A DNA stretch of 64,000 nucleotides from Chitinibacter sp. SCUT-21 (GTDB lineage: Bacteria; Pseudomonadota; Gammaproteobacteria; Burkholderiales; Chitinibacteraceae): contig CP102611.1 of assembly GCA_041874755.1 (NCBI GenBank), positions 2,666,001-2,730,000 on the forward strand, read 5' to 3'. Below the pieces are notes generated by a model. The model was given only the letters and a program-made list of their open reading frames with translations, was not told the origin of the DNA and did no database searches. Shown here in pieces: positions 59,701 to 64,000 of this stretch (position 1 is its first letter; each line of letters begins with the position of its first letter). The position numbers and the translations under genes are program-made.

Positions 59701-60978
59701 ATGACGAAGAATATTCATATCAAAAATGGTCTGTTGGTGGACCCGATTGCAGGTACTGAATCACAGGGTGATTTATTTCTGGCCGATGGCAAAATTGCCG
59801 GCGTGAATACCGCACCAGCTGGTTTTGTTGCCGACGAAGTCATCGACGCGAGCGGCTTGGTCGTTGCGCCAGGCTTGGTCGATTTCGCCGCGCGTTTGCG
59901 CGAGCCAGGTCAAGAATACAAGGCCACTTTGGCGTCTGAAATGGCGGCGGCAGTCGCTGGCGGCGTGACCAGCGTTGTGTGCACGCCTGATACTGACCCA
60001 GTCCTCGACGAAGTCGGTTTGGTCACGATGCTGCGCCAGCGCAGTAAACAACTCGATCTGGCACGTGTATACCCAGTCGGCGCGCTGACCCGCGGGCTAA
60101 AAGGGCAAGAAATTACCGAAATGGCGCAATTGCACGAAGCCGGTTGCGTCGCGTTCTCGCAAGGCGACGTGCCTATTGCCGATCTGCAAGTGCTGTACCG
60201 CGCGATGCTGTACGCGGCGAACTATGGTTTCGAGCTGCGTTTGCGTCCTGAAGAAGCATCCTTGGTGAACGACGGTGTCGCCCACGACGGCCCATACGCT
60301 TCGCGCCTTGGTTTGACTGGTATTCCGGTGATTGCCGAAACGATCGCGATCGCGCAAATCACGCAGCTAATGCGCGCTACCGGTTGCAAGGTGCACTTGG
60401 CACGCGTGTCGAGCGCGGCGGGACTGGAGCTGATTCGCGCGGCCAAACGCGAAGGTTTGAAGTTGACCTGCGATGTGAGCATTAACCACATTCATTTGGT
60501 TGATCTGGATATCGGCTTCTTTGACAGCCAATACCGCTTCGATCCACCGCTGCGCTCAGTCGCTGACCGCGATGCGATTGTGGCGGCGCTCAACGACGGC
60601 ACGATTGATATGATTTGCTCGGATCACGCGCCGGTGGACGACGACGGTAAATTGCTGCCATTTGCGCAAGCGGAGCGCGGCGCGACGGGTCTGGAATTGT
60701 TGTTGCCATTAACACTGGCTTGGGCGCGCGCCAATAAAGTGAGTTTGCCGCAAGCCTTGGCCAAAATCAGCGCCACGCCAGCCAAAGCGCTGGGTTTTGA
60801 CGCTGGTTTAGCTGTCGGCAATCGCGCCGATTTGCTGCTGTTTAATCCAGAAGCGAGCTGGTATGTGATTCCAGAAAAACTGAAATCACAAGGCAAAAAT
60901 ACGCCATTTGTTGGTCACGAAATGATCGGTAAAGTGGCGCATACCATCGTGAAAGGCAAGGTCGTTTATTCGGCTTAG
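59701..60978 (+). CDS. pyrX: Non-catalytic dihydroorotase-like PyrC' (PyrX)
   Basis: 425 residues with the amidohydrolase fold of dihydroorotase, but the metal-binding HxH after the first strand is lost: GLVDFAARLREPG (A63 and R65 where His are expected). The later metal-ligand positions are also changed (ELRLRPEEASL where HaEd is expected), while SDHAPVDDDGK remains. In Pseudomonas-type enzymes such a pseudo-dihydroorotase is a structural partner needed by PyrB; the same is inferred here. A catalytic pyrC should exist elsewhere. Confidence 0.92.
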   Translation: MTKNIHIKNGLLVDPIAGTESQGDLFLADGKIAGVNTAPAGFVADEVIDASGLVVAPGLVDFAARLREPGQEYKATLASEMAAAVAGGVTSVVCTPDTDPVLDEVGLVTMLRQRSKQLDLARVYPVGALTRGLKGQEITEMAQLHEAGCVAFSQGDVPIADLQVLYRAMLYAANYGFELRLRPEEASLVNDGVAHDGPYASRLGLTGIPVIAETIAIAQITQLMRATGCKVHLARVSSAAGLELIRAAKREGLKLTCDVSINHIHLVDLDIGFFDSQYRFDPPLRSVADRDAIVAALNDGTIDMICSDHAPVDDDGKLLPFAQAERGATGLELLLPLTLAWARANKVSLPQALAKISATPAKALGFDAGLAVGNRADLLLFNPEASWYVIPEKLKSQGKNTPFVGHEMIGKVAHTIVKGKVVYSA

Positions 60979-60996
60979 GCCATAATCGAATGCAGT

Positions 60997-61028
60997 AAAT
61001 AGGGCGACTGAGGTCGCCCTATTTTTTT
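60997..61028 (+). terminator. pyrBC' terminator
   Basis: AAATAGGGCGAC (60997-61008), loop TGAG, GTCGCCCTATTT (61013-61024), then more T. Perfect 12-bp stem 19 nt after the stop. The next 200 nt hold no gene. Confidence 0.93.
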
Positions 61029-61226
61029 GTCTGCGTGATAGCTTGAATAATGCTGAGGGTATATTGACGAATGCTTATTAAAAACAGCTTTTGGAGCGAA
61101 TACCTCTGAATGTTAAGCGTGAGCTAGATTACATTGCGCTAATTTTTTAAACCTATTTGTAATTTTGGTGAAGTATTCACGTTGGCTGTGCTTTATGCTA
61201 TTGGCTTATTGAAATGGAGGAGTGGC

Positions 61227-62531
61227 ATGAAGCGTTCAGCATTGGCGTTGTTAATGGGGTTGTCCTTGGTGGCGTGTGGGGAAAAACCGGTCGCGCCAGT
61301 GGAAACAACAGAACAATCCGTTCAAGCCTCGTTCAGTGCAGTACGAGACTGGTTGGGCCAAGAGGCCAAGCCATTGGCAAGCCTTGATGCTGCACACTCA
61401 AGCCCTGACGATTTAAGTGAATTTGGTGATGCTATTGCTGATGCGCGTGTGGTGGTGCTCAGCGAAGATAGTTATGCCGATGCAAATGCGTTCGAGCTGA
61501 TGAATCGCTTGGTGCAATATTTGCATCAGCAAAAAGATTTTGATGCCTTGATTATTGAAAGCGCCATGTTTGACGTTGAGGCGATGTGGCGTAGTGCATT
61601 GGAAAAAGATGCCAGCCTGACCGATCTGGCTCCTGGTCGTGTGTTTTATATGTATTCGCAAACCGATGCTAGCCGCAAGGTCTTGCAGTATGCCGACGTG
61701 ATGAAAAAGTCGCCGCGGCCTTTAGCGCTGTATGGTCTTGATATTCCATTGGCAGGAACTACATCGATTAATGAATTAATCCCAGCCTTAAGCGATTATT
61801 TACAGCAAACGGGCTCAGCCATTTTGAGTGAACCGGCTTGGCCTGCTTATGTAGCAGTCGCTAAAAAAGCCATTTCACTCAATAGTGAGGGGGCAGAGCT
61901 AAGCGAGTTTACGCAAGTCTCGAAATTGCTGGAAACTGAGCTGTGTAATGGCGCTAGTGATGCCGCACTCATGCGTGAAAATGCGGGTTGGTGGTGCCGC
62001 CAAGTGCGGGGAATTTCGGCAAATGTGATTCGCCAGCAACATCGAGATGATAAGAACTACGATTATCGTGATACCGCCATGGCGGATAATGTACAGTGGC
62101 TACTGCAGCATCCACTCAAAGACAAAAAAGTCATTATCTGGGGCCACTCGTCGCATGCAATTCCGGCTGTGTCGGGGCTTAATCCAGATTCTAAACAAGA
62201 AATTCACAGCATGGCGTGGCATTTAAAATCGCAATTAGGCGATCAGGTGTATATCGCCAAATTGCTACCTTTGGGTGGGCAGGTGAGCCGGTACTGGGAT
62301 ACTGGTGAGCAAGCGGTGACCCTTGAGGCCAACTCGCTCGAGTGGGCTTTGAAATCGCTCAATTTGAAACAAGGGTTTGTGAATGCGCCCAATGATGTCG
62401 CAATGCGAGCGCATTTGTCACAAATTAAAAAAAGCTATTTATTTGGTAAAGATGTGAATGGTTTGTTTTTCTACGAAGCCGCTGTTGCAGCTAAACAAGG
62501 AACTCATCCTATCCTACCTTTACCGCAATAA
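61227..62531 (+). CDS. Erythromycin-esterase-like lipoprotein, active site altered
   Basis: 434 residues from ATG 61227 (GGAGG at 61216-61220). Lipoprotein signal with lipobox LVAC (MKRSALALLMGLSLVACGEKP), so membrane-anchored. The body follows the erythromycin esterase / succinoglycan-biosynthesis-like family: VVVLSEDSYADANAFELMNRLVQYL, DALIIESAMFDVEAMWR, YDYRDTAMADNVQWLL and KVIIWGHSSHAI. The family's GExxH motif is here SEDSY: Glu kept, His replaced by Tyr. The C-terminal His pair remains. Macrolide esterase activity is therefore doubtful; the role is unknown. Confidence 0.75.
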   Translation: MKRSALALLMGLSLVACGEKPVAPVETTEQSVQASFSAVRDWLGQEAKPLASLDAAHSSPDDLSEFGDAIADARVVVLSEDSYADANAFELMNRLVQYLHQQKDFDALIIESAMFDVEAMWRSALEKDASLTDLAPGRVFYMYSQTDASRKVLQYADVMKKSPRPLALYGLDIPLAGTTSINELIPALSDYLQQTGSAILSEPAWPAYVAVAKKAISLNSEGAELSEFTQVSKLLETELCNGASDAALMRENAGWWCRQVRGISANVIRQQHRDDKNYDYRDTAMADNVQWLLQHPLKDKKVIIWGHSSHAIPAVSGLNPDSKQEIHSMAWHLKSQLGDQVYIAKLLPLGGQVSRYWDTGEQAVTLEANSLEWALKSLNLKQGFVNAPNDVAMRAHLSQIKKSYLFGKDVNGLFFYEAAVAAKQGTHPILPLPQ

Positions 62532-62575
62532 ACATTTGTCTACACGAAGTACCACTTAGTTTGATGGAGTTTTAC

Positions 62576-63382
62576 ATGCGTCATTTCGCAGCACTGGCTT
62601 TCACTGTTTTGGCATCTCTTGCCCATGCAACTTCACTTGAAGCAATCCAAAAGAAAGGTGAAATTGTGATTGGAGTTAAAGATTCATCGCCACCTTTTTC
62701 GATGATGGATACCAAAACCCGTGCGCTTAAAGGTTATGACATTGATTTTGCGCTAGGTATTGCCAAACGCTTGAATGTAAAACCCGTTTTCAAAATTGTT
62801 GAATCAGATGATCGGATTCCACATTTGAAAAATGATACGGTTGATATTGTGGTGGCCGATCTTACTCGTACCGCCGAGCGCGAGCGCGAGATTGATTTTA
62901 GCGTGGGCTACTTTGTAACCGATGACCGCATTTTGGCAAAGAAAGGCCGTTTCAAGTCAGAGGCTGATTTAGCTGGGGCGCAAATTGCGGTGACGGCCAC
63001 ATCGAGCACGTCAAAAAAGATGAAGAAAAATTTGCCCAATACCCCACAGGTGGAGTTTGAAGACAAGCCTGAAATGGTGAAGGCGCTTCTAGCGGGCTCG
63101 GTGGAAGGTGTTGCGGCCGATGGCCCTGTGCTTGCGGCATTTTTATCGAGAATGCCAGCCGCACAACGTGCGCAATACGAAATCAGCGATTTCGCCATTG
63201 AAATAAAAACCATTGCAGTGGGCATGCAAAAAGGCGAAAAGAAACTGCAAGAGGCCGTGAATCTGGCTTTAGTTGATATGGAAAACACTGGCGAAGCGGT
63301 CACTATTTTTAATCGCTGGTTTGGCCCGCAAACGGCAATGCCAATGATGCGAATTTTCAAAATTAGCAATCGTCGCTTCTAA
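62576..63382 (+). CDS. Amino-acid-type periplasmic solute-binding protein
   Basis: 268 residues from ATG 62576, with GATGGAG upstream. Signal peptide MRHFAALAFTVLASLAHA. Family-3 binding fold: LEAIQKKGEIVIGVKDSSPPFSMMD, KGYDIDFALGIAKRLNV, DIVVADLTRTAERERE (Arg for the ligand carboxylate) and GYFVTDDRILAKKG. The pattern of binding residues suggests a polar amino acid. No ABC permease or ATPase is adjacent; the orphan GlnQ-like ATPase at 22.4 kb is a possible but unproven partner. Confidence 0.88.
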   Translation: MRHFAALAFTVLASLAHATSLEAIQKKGEIVIGVKDSSPPFSMMDTKTRALKGYDIDFALGIAKRLNVKPVFKIVESDDRIPHLKNDTVDIVVADLTRTAEREREIDFSVGYFVTDDRILAKKGRFKSEADLAGAQIAVTATSSTSKKMKKNLPNTPQVEFEDKPEMVKALLAGSVEGVAADGPVLAAFLSRMPAAQRAQYEISDFAIEIKTIAVGMQKGEKKLQEAVNLALVDMENTGEAVTIFNRWFGPQTAMPMMRIFKISNRRF

Positions 63383-63383
63383 T

Positions 63384-63413
63384 AAAAAAGCCCTAGTGAT
63401 CTAGGGCTTTTTT
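63384..63413. terminator. Bidirectional terminator
   Basis: A-run plus GCCCTAG (63384-63396), TGAT loop, CTAGGGC plus T-run (63401-63413), between the convergent solute-binding protein and carboxypeptidase genes. Confidence 0.93.
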
Positions 63414-63429
63414 ATTTTTACTGCTAATT

Positions 63430-64000
63430 TCAGCCAAATAGGCCTTTCCACCATAAACGAATCGTATCCCACGCGCGGCCGAAGATGCTGGCTTCTTCGA
63501 CGGCGGCCACGGCGACGACTGGGCGCTCACTTAAAACTTTGCCATCCAAGGTGATTTTCATCGTACCAACAGTTTGGCCAACTTTAATCGGCGCCATCAG
63601 TGGCTGCTGCGTGGTTAAATCAATTTTAAGTTTCGCAGCATCGCCTTTGGGTACGGTGATGTATTGGTCAGCCATAAAACCGACAGCAATTTGCGACTCT
63701 TTCCCCTTCCAGACTGGCACTTGTTGTACGGCTTGTTTGGCCGCATACAATTTAGGGGTTTCAAAGAATTGGGTGCCCCAGTTCAATAGTTTTGATGATT
63801 CAGCCGCCCGAACTTCTGGACTAGCAGTACCCACCACCACAGAAATCAAACGACGGCCATCACGCTTGGTTGAGGCTACTAAATTATAACCCGCGCTATT
63901 GGTGTGACCGGTTTTCATGCCATCAACGAATGGATCTCGGTACAGCAATAGATTCCGGTTTGGCTGGCTGATATTGTTGTACTTGAATTCTTTAATTGAG
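63430..64000 (-). CDS. D-alanyl-D-alanine carboxypeptidase (PBP5/6 type), 3' part only
   Basis: The frame is open to the window edge; the N-terminal active-site Ser-x-x-Lys lies outside. Visible: the KTG box in FVDGMKTGHTNSAGYNLVAS and upstream KEFKYNNISQPNRN, which matches the DacA/DacC family. The C-terminal beta-sandwich domain follows (YAAKQAVQQVPVWKGKE...), ending in an amphipathic membrane-anchoring tail (GRAWDTIRLWWKGLFG). It trims pentapeptides in peptidoglycan from the periplasmic face. Confidence 0.93.
   Translation of the reverse strand, partial: SIKEFKYNNISQPNRNLLLYRDPFVDGMKTGHTNSAGYNLVASTKRDGRRLISVVVGTASPEVRAAESSKLLNWGTQFFETPKLYAAKQAVQQVPVWKGKESQIAVGFMADQYITVPKGDAAKLKIDLTTQQPLMAPIKVGQTVGTMKITLDGKVLSERPVVAVAAVEEASIFGRAWDTIRLWWKGLFG

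Overview
The window looks like a chromosomal segment of a beta-proteobacterium, most likely order Neisseriales and near the Chitinibacteraceae (Chitinibacter/Deefgea-like). This is an inference from a beta-type 16S gene, an rrn operon with tRNA-Ile(GAU) and tRNA-Ala(UGC) in the spacer, and beta-typical gene orders (def-fmt-rsmB-DUF4390-ntrY-ntrX-trkA-trkH; lptD-surA-pdxA-rsmA diverging from amgK-murU; yqgE-ruvX-pyrB-pyrC'). No phage, plasmid, transposase or CRISPR array is visible. Most of the window is housekeeping sequence.

Layout. 1-3.9 kb: end of an unknown membrane protein, mpl (murein peptide recycling), a diguanylate cyclase and a LysE-type exporter. 3.9-13.7 kb: a long minus-strand cluster def, fmt, rsmB, DUF4390, ntrY, ntrX, trkA, trkH. 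13.8-18.8 kb: divergent plus-strand LysM protein, dprA, smg, topA. 18.9-23.2 kb: a GAF/PAS/GGDEF/EAL signalling protein, a periplasmic solute-binding protein and an orphan amino-acid ABC ATPase. 23.2-28.6 kb: rsmA, pdxA, surA, lptD (minus). 28.7-37.7 kb: amgK, murU, phaC, tkt, a CPA2 antiporter (minus), argS. 37.7-39.5 kb: an accessory patch with an AT-rich HEPN-like hypothetical gene and non-coding repeats, including two directly repeated units of about 345 bp. 39.6-45.4 kb: an MCP with a NIT-like sensor region, nth, a PilZ/YcgR-like protein, rep helicase. 45.5-51.1 kb: a complete rrn operon with promoter, boxA sites and RNase III stems. 51.2-57.3 kb: a GlmS-like protein that has lost its glutaminase active site, a photolyase, and a YtrA-type GntR/ABC exporter operon behind a long palindromic operator. 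57.4-64 kb: yqgE, ruvX, pyrB, non-catalytic pyrC', an erythromycin-esterase-like lipoprotein, a solute-binding protein, and the end of a D-Ala-D-Ala carboxypeptidase.

Themes. (1) Cell-wall and amino-sugar metabolism recurs: mpl, amgK/murU, the GlmS-like protein, DacA-type PBP, LysM. (2) c-di-GMP turnover and sensing appear three times: GGDEF, GGDEF-EAL and PilZ. (3) Four proteins have enzyme folds with visibly missing catalytic residues: the GlmS-like protein, NtrX, PyrC' and the Ere-like lipoprotein. (4) At least three, perhaps six, intergenic gaps carry a related short palindrome beginning GTATTG or GGGTAT; this looks like a dispersed repeat family and is, with the GlmS-like protein, the least expected feature here. 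I found no convincing wholly new multi-gene system.
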